Source of the DNA: Boesenbergia rotunda | Taxonomy: Eukaryota > Streptophyta > Magnoliopsida > Zingiberales > Zingiberaceae | NCBI GenBank assembly: GCA_024364735.1 | Contig: JAGFNQ010000299.1 | Span: forward strand, 284,013 to 348,012 | Reading direction: 5' to 3' | Length of the DNA: 64,000 nucleotides | Shown here: positions 46,806 through 58,656 of the stretch, piece after piece | Layout of the letters: each line of letters begins with the position of its first letter | Position numbering within the stretch: position 1 is the first letter of the stretch | The notes under the pieces: model-generated | What the model saw: the letters and a program-made list of their open reading frames with translations, nothing else | Database searches by the model: none | Told to the model about the DNA's origin: nothing | Position numbers and translations under genes: made by a program

Positions 46806-48118
46806 AGGGTCCTAGAAAGGGAAGCTAGGTGAAGGAAATCCTAGTGAGTGAAGTTAGGTGAAGTAAATCTTGGTGAGTGAAGCTGGGTCCTAGCGAGTGA
46901 AGCTAGGCTGACTAAGTCCTGGAGAGTGAAGCTGGGCACGAAGTCTTGGTCTAGGATCAGGCAACGGAGTCTTTGCCGAGCGAGGATGGCGGACAGAAGT
47001 AGAGACGGGTCGAGGTTGGATGTCTCGAGATCCGAATTCTCGGAGGCCGAGCAAAAGTCCAGCCGGAGGTCCGGGTTGGCAAAAGCTTTAGTCGAGCAGG
47101 AATCGCGAACAGAAGTAAAGACGGGTCGAGGTCGGATGTTTCGAGATTCGGGTTCTCAGAGGCTAAGCGAAAGTCCAACCGGAGGTTTCGGTTGGCAAAC
47201 ACAACTTCTCCAATGTGGAGTAGGTGAGGACGCGTTCCCCGGGAAAGGGAACATTAGGCGTCGGTTCGACCTGGGGTTTCGGGTGAAATCCAAAGTCAGA
47301 ACCAATTAACTAAGGCTTAAGATTAATTGCTTTGTTTGTGTGTTTTGTTGTCTTGCAGGTACCTGGAGTTGGAGGCAAGATAGGAGAGCAGAATACAAAA
47401 CAAAGAAGCCTGCTGGGAAAAGGGTTTCCCAGGTGCCTGAATGAAGTCAGGCACCTGGTAACCCAAGCGCCCTGTATGGGTCAGGCGCTTGGGAAGGCCT
47501 GCGACGGCCAGGTCAAGTTTTGACCATGTGGCAGGCTCCTGAGGCTTAACAGGCGCCTGAGAGCTGTTAGGCGCATGAGAAGGGATGCTTATCCTTGCGC
47601 CGAGTTCGTAGCTGTGGATGAAGCTTTGACCGCTATGTGGCAGGCGCCCTAGCCTTATCAGGTGCCCCAAAACAAGCTATATAAAGGGGTTCGTGTGTAA
47701 CAAAAGTGCTCAAGGCGAAGCTCTACGATCAAGGAGGCTCCAGGAAGAAGTGTGAGGCACTTCGGACTTCCGGATTGGTTGGATCTTCACCGCTTTGTTT
47801 GGTTTGCTTTTATTTAAGTATTGAATTCAGTTATTCTTTGATTGTAAACTTGAACTGTAAGACGGGTTTCTCCGCCTCTGGAAAGTCCGGAAAGGAGACC
47901 ATTAGTGGACTCGCGTTTGTGTTCTTAGGCCTTAGATGTACTGACCCTGGGGGGGTTGGGAACCAAGTAAAACCCGCGTGTCTCCGTGTTTATTTTGTCT
48001 TTCTTTATTATTATTTCCGCTGTGTACTAACTCTAATAGAAAGACGTTAAACGAAGATTTTCGACTAAGTTTTTACAAGTCGATATTCACCCCCCCTTTA
48101 TTGACCAGCACTGATCCT
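46806..48118 (+). repeat. LTR fragment, family L1 (3' portion)
   Basis: The start has repeated words such as GAGTGAAGCTAGG and GAAGCTGGG. It then shares GGTGAGGACGCGTTCCCCG, TAGGCGTCGGTTCGACCT and CAGGCGCCTG-type palindromes (47430-47660) with 49814-50725. TATATAAAGGGGTTCGTGTG (about 47679) looks like the promoter TATA box. The 3' end has CACCCCCCCTTTATTGACCA then CTGATCCTACA, a common LTR end. The 5' start is missing or interrupted. Confidence 0.7.
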
Positions 48119-49813
48119 ACATATCAAATATGTGTATAAGTACTTGCTACACGTTATAGCAGCTACTGGACAAGAATTTTACAACATCAAACATGTGTTG
48201 TAGTAGTTATTGGTTAATAGCTACTACAAGCTCGAACTAGTTTTATTCGCCAGTATAACTGCTACATGTTATAGCAGCTATTTTATAGTACCCGTTGTGC
48301 AAGCTTCGCAATCTGATGGCAAAAACAAAGATAACGATGTCCCTCTCAAACCCTAACACTTGATCATAAGCCCTCTATGTCCGGTATATACTTTTTTCTA
48401 TAATTTTTTTTATTGTAAGCACTAAGTTCTTTTATTAGAAACTTTAATTTTTTTGTGTTATATAATTTACTAGAAACTTTGCAAAAAGTTCAATCGATGG
48501 TAAGTCGTTTCATTTTAAGTTCCTTCGGAAATAGTTCATTCGATGGCAATTCATTTCATTTTAAGTTATAATTCCCTTTAACATAAATAAATTGTTTATA
48601 TGTGATTCTAAATGATGTTTTTAATATAGTTGAAAACATATATTGTCTTTAAAGGTGGCAGGTTGGGAATTAAGACGCTTGGATAGAAGAATTTAAACAA
48701 GTTGATAGCTTTAAGGGTTTATGGGTTTACACTAGAACTATAAAACTAAAGAGGTGGCAAAATGAGCTTTTGAAGTATATTATGATAAAAATCTAGCACC
48801 TACCTTATTTACATCGAGATGAAAAAAAGGTTGTGTGCAGTATAAAGTTCAAACTCTCAGAGAAAATAACCTAAAGCGAAAGTTTTGGTGTTTAGGGTTA
48901 ATGAATTGTAACATATTCAAGAATAAACAAAATCATTCTCTTTAAATTAGTGAAGAAGAATATATATGCTATTTCAAGTTGTTGTGTTTATAAGTCTTAT
49001 TAGATTATCTTCTACCTTAAAACTCTTGAACATTCTAAAGTATGTATAATACGTTTCAATCTAGTTGTCATTATTTTTATTCTTGAATTTCTAATTCGAT
49101 AGATTTTATTTTGTAGTGCATATCTATAACATGAAATCGAAAGGCTATAATGTGATACTAGCTGTTACAACTGTATAGCAACATTCTGAACATCATATTT
49201 TTTGACTCCTATATCAGAATGAGGTGATTTTTTTTAATCGAAGATCGTTCAGAGATCTATAATTAAAAAATAATCATTTCATTCTGATATCCGAGTCAAA
49301 AGTTATGGTATTTAGAAATTTATTATATAGTTGTAATAGTTATTATTAAGTAGATGCTACATGTTGTAGCAGCTATTGTTATATGGCTGCAACATGTTGT
49401 AGCAACTACTATCAAATAACTGCTTCAAACTATATAGTAATTTTTGAATATCATAACTTTTGACTCGTATATTAAAATGTGGCGATCTTTTTTTAAAAAA
49501 AAGTATAGATTTCTAAACAATCTTAGATTCGAAAAAAATCGTGTCATTCTGATATTGAAGTCAAAAGTTCTGATGTTCAGAAGGTTGTTACATAGTTGTA
49601 CCAACAACTCACAGTTGTAACACAATATTCCAAATATCATAACTTTTAACTCTGATATCATAATGAAACAATTTTTTTTCCGAATCGAAGGTCATTAAGA
49701 GATTTATAATTTAAAAAAAAATCGCCTCATTCTGATATTCGAATCAAAAGATATGTTATTCGAAAGTTTACTATACAGTTTACAGTAGCTATTCGATAAA
49801 GCTGCTACAACAT
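48119..49813. repeat. AT-rich DNA with repeated inverted modules
   Basis: Words like TGCTACATGTTGTAGCAGCT recur (about 48148, 48255, 49350, 49385, 49800). Three modules at about 49185-49315, 49435-49585 and 49620-49765 each begin with ATATCATAACTTTTGACTC-like sequence and end with its complement (CTGATATCCGAGTCAAAAGT), so each can fold. This style resembles subterminal repeats of DNA transposons, but no ends or transposase were seen. Confidence 0.65.
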
Positions 49814-50725
49814 GTGTTGGTGCCGGAAGTACCAAGATCGAACCTGTATTTTGATAATGGTAAAGGGTTTATAGGTTAAGATTTTGTTGTGATTTAATGA
49901 TGTTACTCAAGTGTACAGGAAAAGTCCTACTAGGTCAACTAGGTACGAAGTCCTGACATAAGGTTGGGCAATAAGTCTTGGTCGCGAACTGGGCACCGAA
50001 GACCTGGTGAGTGAAGCTGGGCAATAAGTCCTGGTCATGGACTAGGCACCGAAGACCTGGTGAGTGAAGTTGGGCAATAAGTCCTAATCGCGGATTGGGC
50101 ACGAAGACCTGATTCGCGGGATTGGGCAAAACTCCTACCGAAGGAGTCGGTTGGCAAAAAGGTAAACTCTTCTGAGAGGAGTAGGTGAGGACGCGTTCCC
50201 CGTAGGAGGGAACACTAAGCGTCGGTTCGACCTAGGGATCCATTTTGGAAGCCCAAAGGTTGAACCAAGACAGATCCGGCTGTTAATTATGCTTAACAAT
50301 ATATTATTTGTCTGTTCTTTATGTATTGGAACTAACCCTGGTTGCAGGAACAAAGGGCGAAAGTTTCCTGCTCCCAGGCGCCTGAATGAGGTCAGGCGCC
50401 TGTTTGAATAGGCACCTGTATTGTGACAGGCGCCCCAGACAAGGGTGTTTCCAAGTCATCTCGAAGCAAGCCTCCACGTCAGCATCTGAGGCGCCTGTGT
50501 TGATACAGGCGCCCCAGTTGAAGGGATAAACGTTGGCCAAGTCTGCGGATGGAGTTTCGCGCAGGGAAGGCCACGTGTCAGGCGCCCCCTTCAACACAGG
50601 CGCCTCAGGACTTACTATATAAAGGGGTTCACCCCCTTGCTTCAATATACAACTGCTTCCAACGATTTCTCTGAAGCACTCTGCTCCAAACGCTCCGTGA
50701 TCAAGACTCAAGTGCCAACGAAAAC
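49814..50725 (+). repeat. LTR fragment, family L1 (5' portion)
   Basis: Starts TGTTGGTGCCGGAAGTACC, a normal LTR 5' end, and carries GAGTGAAGCTGGGCAATAAG repeats, GGTGAGGACGCGTTCCCCG, AAGCGTCGGTTCGACCTAGG and the CAGGCGCCTG palindromes (50375-50610). TATATAAAGGGGTTCACCCC at about 50615 is the likely TATA box. Similarity to 46806-48118 is lost near 50700-50725, where another element begins. Two L1 pieces in the same direction could be one split element or two insertions. Confidence 0.72.
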
Positions 50726-52142
50726 CCTAGATAGATTCACTATTGGATCTACGAGTTTAGGTATGGTGTTGGGTGGTCTAAAACCCAACAATAATAGATC
50801 GGGTCTAGGATACCGATCTAAGGTCTCCAATGCCAATGAAAAAAATATGCTAGGGTAACATATAATTATGACAAGGAGGAAAAATCCATGAATGGCAAGG
50901 GGATGCCATTAAAAGGAAAGAAAAAGGTTTTAACTAAGGACAAGGGGTCCAAAGTTAAGAAGGTTAAGGTTGTAGACCAAGAGTCACCGGAGGTACACCA
51001 GTGTGGTCTAGCATTTGTTGAGTCACCTAGGGAGGTGGCTAAGGCTAAGAGCTCAAGAGGGAGCTCTAGGAGCCAAGTTGGGACCCATGGTTTATGGATC
51101 CCAGGAGGATTCCTCTCGGAAGTCTAGATGGGTCATGAAGTGTGTCAAGGGAATTGGAGACAGACTTGAATCTCAATTCATGGGTTTTGGCACATTAAAG
51201 TTGTGTATCATGCATGAAAATATGGCATTGGGGTCATATAGTATGAAAATTGATTATTGATGTATAAATGTCATATAAATCAATGCTAGGGATGCATTGT
51301 GGGTTGGTATGGGAAAAGACATCAAGGGGAAGCCAAAACTAGGACTTTAGGTTAAGGTTCAATAGAACCATTTAGCTAATTTTGGGTTTTTTTGTCAATC
51401 TTGGGATTGGTGATAGATACATGGTTGGATGTATTTTTCCCAAGTAGACACGGGTACCACAAATCTCTCCATAAAATTTGATAATTTTTGAAGATTTGTG
51501 GAATTTCTGGTGCATTTCTGAATTTGGGTCAGAAATGCTGAAATTGGATTTTTCAGAGTATCAGTCGACTGGTAGATGGGGTCGTCGACTGATGTTGGCT
51601 GAAATGATTTTTTAGCAGTCAAAAAGTCTCTTAATGATGTAAAATAAGTGTGTAATCTTATGGGGGGTTAGTACACTGTATTTATGATCATTAGGGGTTT
51701 AAAAGTCCAATAAGGGAGAAATTGTTGGAATCTTTTTGATGTATGGCAAAGGAGGAGAAGTGTTGGGTTTAAGTGGGAAACCAAAGACGCATTTGCAAAG
51801 AAATCTTAGGTCTAGGGGGAGCTTAGGTAAAGGAGGAGCATGGTTGCTCAGTTATTAGCATAAGGGGAACCTTGGAGAGGTTCTTAAAAAGCCTTTGTAA
51901 GTCCAATATAGAGGGAGCCTTGGAGAGGTTTTAAAAAGCCCGTTTTGGTAAAAGTTCTAACTCTTGGGAAGGTTAGGCGTAGGGATTCCTTGGGATAGGA
52001 TCCATGTTGCATTGTATATGCATTGACGATGTAAGTCCAAGGTGAAGCCTTGGCAATGTAAGTCCAAATGGTTGTTAGCATTGTTTTTGCTATTTGTTTT
52101 CCCTAACTTAAACGTATTGTCAAACATCAAAAAGGGAGAGAT
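50726..52142 (+). pseudogene. degenerate Copia internal region
   Basis: Non-autonomous or decayed internal DNA upstream of the LTR at 52143. A short frame at 50888-51127 contains KGKKKVLTKDKGSK and HGLWIPGG, which resembles the Lys-rich gag end and the VWVPK motif before protease in Copia elements. No integrase, RT or RNase H was seen. It ends with the polypurine tract AAAAAGGGAGAG (about 52130-52141). Confidence 0.55.
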
Positions 52143-53158
52143 TATTGGGGAATCTATGGTCCGGAGTGACCATGTGTTTTGATATTTGGGCAAAGAGTTT
52201 AAGTTAGGTTCACCCTTATGTTTTGATATGTGTATTTAAGTGTGCAGGTTTACAGGATACACATAGGCTTGGCTGGATGACTTCAGGTACGGTGAAGGGT
52301 GGCATGAAGGCAAGCCGTGGGCTTGTGTGCGCATCCGAGGGACCATGGATATAGCAGGAACGATGAGCCGAGAGACACGGATTTTGAGGCATGCATGAAG
52401 GATGGCATAGAGGCAAGCCGAGGGCTTGTGTGCGCATCTGAGGGACGGGAGCCGAAGACGAAGAGGACGCGAAAGTAACTGATCAAGGCTGTTGGTGAAG
52501 AGTCAACTGGGTCGTGAGGGTTCAAGTGCTGAGGGAAATGTACTCGGGAAATCCTAGGGTTCGAGTGCTGAGAGAAGTGTACTTGAGAAGGGAAACCTTA
52601 GGTTTGAAAATGGGGCAGTCGACTGGTGTCTGGGCAATCGACTGGTAAATACCACAGGATGATCAGTCGACTGCTAATGGGGCAGTTTACTGGTGGTGAC
52701 TGGAAATTCGAACGTTAAGCTGTAACGGTCGAATTTGAGTGGGAACAGTCGACTGGTAATGGACCAGTCGACTGGTAGGCGTCTTCTCAGCTTTTAGCTC
52801 TATTTAAGGGAGCTCGTTTAAGGCGGTTTCATCTTGACGAAATGAGCTTGGTTAGAGTTCATTAGTAGTCTTTGTGCTCAGGAAGTGTCGTTCGGGTTGT
52901 GGTGAGGTTTCTCCACTCACAAGGAGCTACACAAGCTAGCCGGAGGGCATCCGAGGAGTCATCCACCGACGGATTGGGATCGTCCACCTTATGGACAACC
53001 GTGGAGTAAGAGCATCATCTCCGAACCACGTAAAGATTTGGTGTTAGCGTCTGTTTTATTCGTGTTATTATTGTTTTCGCTTGCGCACGCTAACATTGTA
53101 GGTAGAAAATCGAACGAAAGCTATCACCCCCCCCTAGCTTAACGACACGGCCCTAACA
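52143..53158 (+). repeat. Copia 3' LTR, same family as the solo LTR at 31432
   Basis: Starts TATTGGGGAATC (TGTTGG changed) and ends GGCCCTAACA. It shares GGTCCGGAGTGACCATG, the repeated CAAGCCGAGGGCTTGTGTGC block and CAGTCGACTG palindromes (52615-52775) with the reverse complement of 31432-32460. It sits directly after a polypurine tract and directly before a Ty3/gypsy gag, into which the element inserted. The expected 5' LTR was not found. Confidence 0.82.
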
Positions 53159-53761
53159 TTATGATGCCTCCTACTACTTGAAAAATGTTGTAGGAAGAGT
53201 CTCTTGAAATCTGCAAAGTCTTGCACAGATCCCTCCGGGAGTCTGTCAAACCAACGCTGAGCGGGCTCGACCAAGGTGCTCAGGAACGCTCGTCGCTTAA
53301 TGTTGTCCGTGTACTGATGCAGCAGAGCCGCATTCTCGAACTTCATCAGGTGCTCTTCTGGGTCTGTAATTCCTCCATATTCTGGGATAGATAGAAGCCG
53401 AAAATGCTTGGGGACTGATTCTTGAAGAATACGGCAAGAAAAGGGAAACCCGGTGCGGTAAGGTGGAGCTTGATTAGCTGAAGCCTTTCCCTTGTTAGGT
53501 ATTACGCGGCTAGAAGAGACCTTCAAGGGTCGGACTGATTTGCACCCTCTGCTGGGCCAAAGAACGCGTGAGGGAAGTAGGTGCTACCGCTCGAAGGCGC
53601 CTCGCCCTCCGTTCCAACCCGGGTGGTCGCTTCAGATGGACCCTCATGAGTCGGGCGGCCGTCAGCCTCTATTGCACTACTAGTTTTTGAGCTTTGGCGG
53701 CCACCAACAACTCGAAATCTTCTTGTGAGAGAGTAAGCGTCACCTTGTTGGAGTCACCCAT
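53159..53761 (-). pseudogene. Ty3/gypsy gag fragment
   Basis: The frame opens at 53761 (MGDSNKVTLTLSQEDFELL) and soon meets a stop. Further along, 53526-53159 reads PKHFRLLSIPEYGGITDPEE, HLMKFENAALLHQYTDN, RRAFLSTLVEPAQRWFDRLP and FADFKRLFLQHF, the retrotransposon-gag domain of plant gypsy elements. It is cut at 53158 by the Copia LTR. The rest of the polyprotein was not found to the left. Confidence 0.85.
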
Positions 53762-53785
53762 CTTCGTGTTCCGATCAAGCAGAGA

Positions 53786-53803
53786 TTCTCATAGACGGCG
53801 CCA
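53786..53803 (-). other. gypsy primer-binding site
   Basis: Minus-strand TGGCGCCGTCTATGAGAA directly follows the LTR end; TTTGGCGCCGTCT is the common leader of many plant gypsy elements. Confidence 0.75.
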
Positions 53804-53810
53804 AATTTGA

Positions 53811-54594
53811 TCCTGTCGGCAAGCGGAGAGGGGTCTCATTCGGGCGACATTGCTGAGTGGATGAATCGTAAGGGGACGTATGGTCAGACCAAAGGTTCGA
53901 GCAGGGGTTGAATGCCTTGGAGCCTGAAAGAGGTGGGTTGTGCTGGGGGAGCAAGGATGTAGCAATCTTACAGGAGCCAATCCTCTTTTAGAGCTTTAAG
54001 CAACCCTTATATAGGGTGTGGTGCGTCCAGTTCTGTCTCGGCCATCTTTTCTTCATAAAGACCCAATCTTTTGGCAGAGTTCCCCGTCTTGAGGGCTAGA
54101 TTCAGATGTCACACTGTCATTCACCTGTCTTTCTTGTCAGTCCACCTTTGGCATTAATACATGATGTATAGGAGGGTGTGCTTACGGCTAACGTCCCTTC
54201 CTCATAATGAGGGGATCTCACGTATCTACACATTCTTATTGTGTCTGATCTTCATTAAATGACTCTGGTTGCTGGGACTTATCCTTGCTCCATTTATCAC
54301 TCAACTCCGAAGCACTATCTCGCCCGGCCGATCGGCCAGGGGGAAGGGGGCGCGATCAACTGAGGGGCTTTAGAACGAGCTAGCAGGCCATTTTGAAGAG
54401 TCTGACCATTCGGTCAGCCGACAAAGTATGGCCGACTAGTGTTCGACTATCCGCAGGTAACCTGCCAGATGGTCTTACATTTTAGGTACCCAACCGTCCG
54501 GTCGACTGACAAAGCGTGGCCGACCGACACTCGGTTATCTCAACGTAGTCCTTGTTTAGGTATTCGACAATCCGGTTGGCCGACCGGGTGTGGT
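53811..54594 (-). repeat. gypsy 5' LTR (partial)
   Basis: The minus-strand LTR lies between the primer site and the SINE cluster. A TATA box (minus TATATAAG, plus 54006-54013) gives the promoter. The U3 side (54300-54594) is dense in palindromic words such as CGGTCGACTG, GGTTGGCCGACCGG and CCGATCGGCC. The outer end is hidden at or beyond the SINE cluster. Confidence 0.68.
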
Positions 54595-54918
54595 TGTAGC
54601 GATTTCGGCCTCTATGGTCCCCGCAGGCAACCCTCTAGGCCCGAGATCCTACGGTCTTCCCACCCCTGGCAGTGGGTTTTTGCCTTCCCCAGGATTCGAA
54701 CTCTTGACCTCCAGGACAAGTACAATAGTTCCTGAATCCTGGTACCAAGTGAGCTGTAGCTCACTTGGTACCAGGATTCAGGAACTATTGTACTTGTCCT
54801 GGAGGTCAAGAGTTCGAATCCTGGGGAAGGCAAAAACCCACTGCCAGGGGTGGGAAGACTGTAGGATCTCGGGCCTAGAGGGTTGCCTGCGGGGACCATA
54901 GAGGCCGAAATCGCTACA
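54595..54918. mobile_element. head-to-head SINE dimer, 324-bp palindrome
   Basis: Two copies of one tRNA-derived SINE meet at their 5' ends (GAGCT-GT-AGCTC, centre 54756/54757). The arms match from TGTAGCGATTTCGG to CCGAAATCGCTACA with only one mismatch seen. In the right copy the A-box-like TAGCTCACTTGGTA and B-box-like GAGTTCGAATCC are in pol III spacing, followed by CTGGGGAAGGCAAAAACCC. The single transcript would be a 160-bp hairpin. Confidence 0.9.
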
Positions 54919-55093
54919 TAAAAAGGCGCCTTTTTATGTGACGTCCCGGCCCCTCTGGCCAACCTGGCCAACTTCGCCGGACACGTCACCGACCTTCCCA
55001 CCCCTGGCAGTGGGTTTTTGCCTTCCCCAGATTCGAACCTTAGACCTCCAGGACAAGTACTAAAGTTCCTTGAATCTGGTACCAGTTGAGCTC
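54919..55093 (-). mobile_element. SINE copy (single, minus), left member of a direct repeat
   Basis: Same SINE head (B-box on the minus strand, GGTTCGAATCTGG) with a different tail (GACGTCCCGGCCCCTCTGG and a small palindrome AAAAAGGCGCCTTTTT). An identical-looking copy lies at 55573-55747, 654 bp away, on the other side of the 480-bp palindrome. Confidence 0.85.
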
Positions 55094-55095
55094 TA

Positions 55096-55575
55096 TTATT
55101 GTAACGACCCGACCCCTTAGCCCCTTGGGCGGCCCAACTAGCGGCCCACTTGGCAGCCCTCGGCCCCTTGGGCGGCCAAATCTCATTTGGCGGCCCCTTT
55201 GGCGACCTCTTGGGCGGTCGTTACTCACAAGTACTTCCCACCCCTGGCCAGTGGATTTTTGCCTTCCTCAGGATTCAAACTCTAGACCTCCAGGCTAAGT
55301 ACTAAAGTTTATGAATCCTAATACCAATTGAGCTATAGCTCAATTGGTATTAGGATTCATAAACTTTAGTACTTAGCCTGGAGGTCTAGAGTTCGAATCC
55401 TGAGGAAGGCAAAAATCCACTGGCCAGGGGTGGGAAGTACTTGTGAGTAACGACCGCCCAAGAGGTCGCCAAAGGGGCCGCCAAATGAGATTTGGCCGCC
55501 CAAGGGGCCGAGGGCTGCCAAGTGGGCCGCTAGTTGGGCCGCCCAAGGGGCTAAGGGGTCGGGTCGTTACAATAA
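55096..55575. mobile_element. head-to-head SINE dimer, 480-bp palindrome
   Basis: Centre at 55335/55336 (CCAATTGAGCTATAGCTCAATTGG). Arms run from TTATTGTAACGACC to GGTCGTTACAATAA with almost no mismatches. The SINE head is the same as in the 324-bp palindrome (TAGCTCAATTGGTA; GAGTTCGAATCC), but the tail is longer and made of (GGGCCGCC)-rich repeats. Confidence 0.9.
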
Positions 55576-55747
55576 AAAGGCGCCTTTTTATGTGACGTCC
55601 CGGCCCCTCTGGCCAACCTGGCCAACTTCGCCGGACACGTCACCGACCTTCCCACCCCTGGCAGTGGGTTTTTGCCTTCCCCAGATTCGAACCTTAGACC
55701 TCCAGGACAAGTACTAAAGTTCCTTGAATCTGGTACCAGTTGAGCTC
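55573..55747 (-). mobile_element. SINE copy (single, minus), right member of a direct repeat
   Basis: Matches 54919-55093 at a constant offset of 654 bp. Together they bracket the 480-bp palindrome, as if that dimer lay inside a duplicated SINE. Confidence 0.85.
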
Positions 55748-56495
55748 CCAAGGAGCTGCCGGTCCGATACTGACCGAACGGCCGCTCCCTCGATCGACGG
55801 ACAATGCGGAACCCTAACCTCTACGACCACCTCAGCTGGCTGTACCGCAGCCTATAGGGCTGGAACAACCGTCTGGAATACACAAAGCGAGACGATGACA
55901 AAACAACTGCGTACCGGTACGACTTACGACAACCGCAAAGCACAAGGCCTCCATGGCTCACAAAAGTACAACTATACCGCCGTATAAGTTGACAAAACCA
56001 AACACGAGTACAGCAGCGAAAAAGTAAAGTAAAAGAAACGGAAAACGGGTACTAACATATACCCCCAACAAAATAAAAGAAAAACCTCCCGGAGTCATCT
56101 CGAAGAAATACGCGAACTGGGACAGGCTGCCGGGCACTCCAGATAATCATCCTGAAATAAAAACAGGGAGCTAACGGGGTGAGTCATAATACTCAGCGAA
56201 TATCTCATCAGATATACAGGATAGTCTAAGCTAGCAATAGAGTAACAGGCTATCGAAATAACACAGGTACATGCAGTGGTAAGTACAACTGAAACAGAAA
56301 TAGCAAATACCATACCAATGTGGTTGGGTCGTCGAAACTGACATAAGGGTCTCCTGTATGTGCATGTCAAACAAATGCAACATCCAAGTAATAAGCCCGG
56401 CAAGTGTTCGCTCACCCTCCTGCGTAGAGCTGTGACTGCCGTCCGTACTCTGCCGCTGCTACTCCTGAGCAACCGAGTAGACGGTATGTTGTCGG
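55748..56495. other. repeat-like DNA, no gene recognised
   Basis: Between the SINE cluster and the 38-bp array. The reverse strand contains a long open stretch (56472-56095) that is hydrophobic but has no family resemblance. It is likely part of a retroelement. Confidence 0.4.
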
Positions 56496-58656
56496 TGTAA
56501 CACTCCTACCCCATGACCTATCCTGGCGATATCACTAATAGCCCCAGGCTAAGACCTATCCTGGCGATATCTCTATCAGCCCCAGGCCATCACCTATCCT
56601 GGCTATATCACTAATAGCCCCAGGCTAAGACCTATCCTGGCGATATCTCTATCAACCCCAGGCCATCACCTATCCTGGCTATATCACTAATAGCCCCAGG
56701 CTAAGACCTATCCTGGCGATATCTCTATCAGCCCCAGGCCATCACCTATCCTGGCTATATCACTATCAGCCCCAGGCCATCTCTGGAGGATATCTTTATC
56801 TGAGTGTTAACACCTACCCCATGTATATAAATGGGGAAGAGACCTCTCTTTCTCTCTACTCCTGGTATATGGACTACTCCAGGAGGGACCTCTGTCTGCC
56901 ACCACGCTCCGATGCACTAACCCATGAGTGCATGAGCTGAGCAGCACAGAGCACACTACCCATACTCCGTCAACCACTAACCCATGAATGGTCGTATGGA
57001 TAGGTCAGTATAACTGTCGACCTGACTCACCCATAAGGGGGCTCCTGATCGACAATGATGCACAGTGCACGATGATGTATGACTCTGGTCAAACAGCATC
57101 CACTATCTAGTCCACCTATATCAACATGATATGCAAGGATCATAAACAAATGCACCATAGCCTAAGTCCTAAAGGTATAGGTATCACATGTCAGGTACAT
57201 CATAAACAGTATCAGTCAAGGTAGAGCAGGTATAAAATACTACATTACCCTACTGCTAATCATAGCATATCAAGCGTATCTGCTAGGACAAATCTAAAAG
57301 ATAAGTCAGAGGTACCCGCCTCAATATAACGTAGTCCAAGCGACGAGAACCCCTCGTCCAAAATAATATCCGCGACGCAGATAGCCGCGACACTCAATAT
57401 CCTGCATCAAATACAAAATCATTTAGCCACACATATCTTCTAATTTAATTAGGATTAATTCTAATTCATAATCCTAATTAAACACCCATTTGATTAATTA
57501 GGGTTAATTACGATTAACTAATCCCAATTAAACCCTTCAATTAATCCCTCAACTCACGATCAACCCATACACTCACGGCAAAGTGAAACCAGCTCAAACA
57601 CAAGAAAAACGAATCACAGCTCTAATCAAACCAAGGATTCCAAGATCCAATAACAAAGAACAGAGACCAACAACCCAAATCAAATCCGCCATGAACAACT
57701 GAGCAAAAACCCCCTTCACAAATCTGCATCAGGTCACAACACTAATACAAAAAGGAAACCTCCAGATTCAAATCCGATTTCACGCTTCATCCAATGCACA
57801 ACCAATCAAGTCAAAATCAACAACCCTAATTTGCATCATCTATTTCCAGTCCGAGCAGAGAACAAGAACAACTAACAGGGCCAAGATCACAATACCCAAC
57901 TCAAGAACACCAAAGCAATAGGAATCCTATATGTAAACTCAAATCATCCTAATCGCAACCCTTGAATTTTAATTGAGGAATTCAACAATTGATCAACACA
58001 GAACACAAACCTCAAAACTGCCAATCCATAGAACACCTCACGGCAGAGGTTCCTGAACAGTGCCAATAGCTACTCCTTTGCCCTGATCCAAACGCAACTA
58101 GCGACCAAGATTCGGCGGGGAAGAAAGACCACGAGTAGGTGCCCAAGAGAATGGACCAATCGACACATTCCCATAGCTTTTGGCTTGTCATCGGAGAAGG
58201 ACCGATGGTGCACGACAACTCGACGATGAAGGCCAGCGATGAGAGACTAGGTGAGCCGGCGCTCGAGAAGAAGGAAGAGACGGCACCGACGATCGGCGAG
58301 ACTGAAGACATCAGGCATCGACGATCTGAGAGTGAGGGGAACGACACTTGAAGCTTCGCGTGAGGGAAAGGCGACGATGTTTCCCTCACATGCGGCGAAG
58401 AAGGGGAACAGGCATTCGAGTCGCGTACTCCGGCCGGTGGCGCTGCCTCCTGTGCCGGCGACGATGCGATCGCGAGAGGAAGGGAGGAGCTGCGGCGCGA
58501 ATGTTTTAGGGCACGGGTTAGGGCACGGAAGGGAAAAAGTAATGATATAAGGGTGGAAATCTTACATAAAACCACTCAGAGTTTAGCCCCTCTATAGCTC
58601 ACCCTTAGTTTCGGAAATCTTACATTTTAACCCCTAGAATTCTCTGTTTTTCAACA
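56496..58656. mobile_element. candidate LTR-like element, TGTAACACTCC...TTTTCAACA
   Basis: The left end TGTAACACTCCTACCCC and right end TTCTCTGTTTTTCAACA have TG...CA form, but flanking 5-mers (GTCGG, GTGGT) do not match, and no primer site was seen. On the minus strand, the segment near 57300-57400 (GAGGCGGGTACCTCTGACTT, GGACGAGGGGTTCTCGTC) resembles non-coding parts of plant gypsy LTRs. The GC-rich block at 58100-58560 has open frames on both strands but no known domain. Confidence 0.35.
56516..56795. repeat. 38-bp tandem array with 76-bp higher order
   Basis: ACCTATCCTGGCGATATCAC...CCCCAGGCTAAG alternates with a variant ending ATCTCTATCAGCCCCAGGCCATC. About seven units, with CCTGG and CCAGG able to pair within each unit. 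Confidence 0.88.

Noticed and set aside
54758..54832. functional tRNA gene
   Set aside because: A- and B-boxes are present but the cloverleaf cannot be completed; the body runs into a repetitive SINE tail and occurs in several copies.
58012..58575. 187-codon minus-strand ORF and overlapping plus-strand ORF
   Set aside because: GC-rich repeat-like DNA open on both strands; no known domain, splice pattern or conserved motif.
56496..58656. complete LTR with target duplication
   Set aside because: TG...CA ends can be found but the flanking 5-mers differ and no primer-binding site follows on either side; kept only as a low-confidence candidate.
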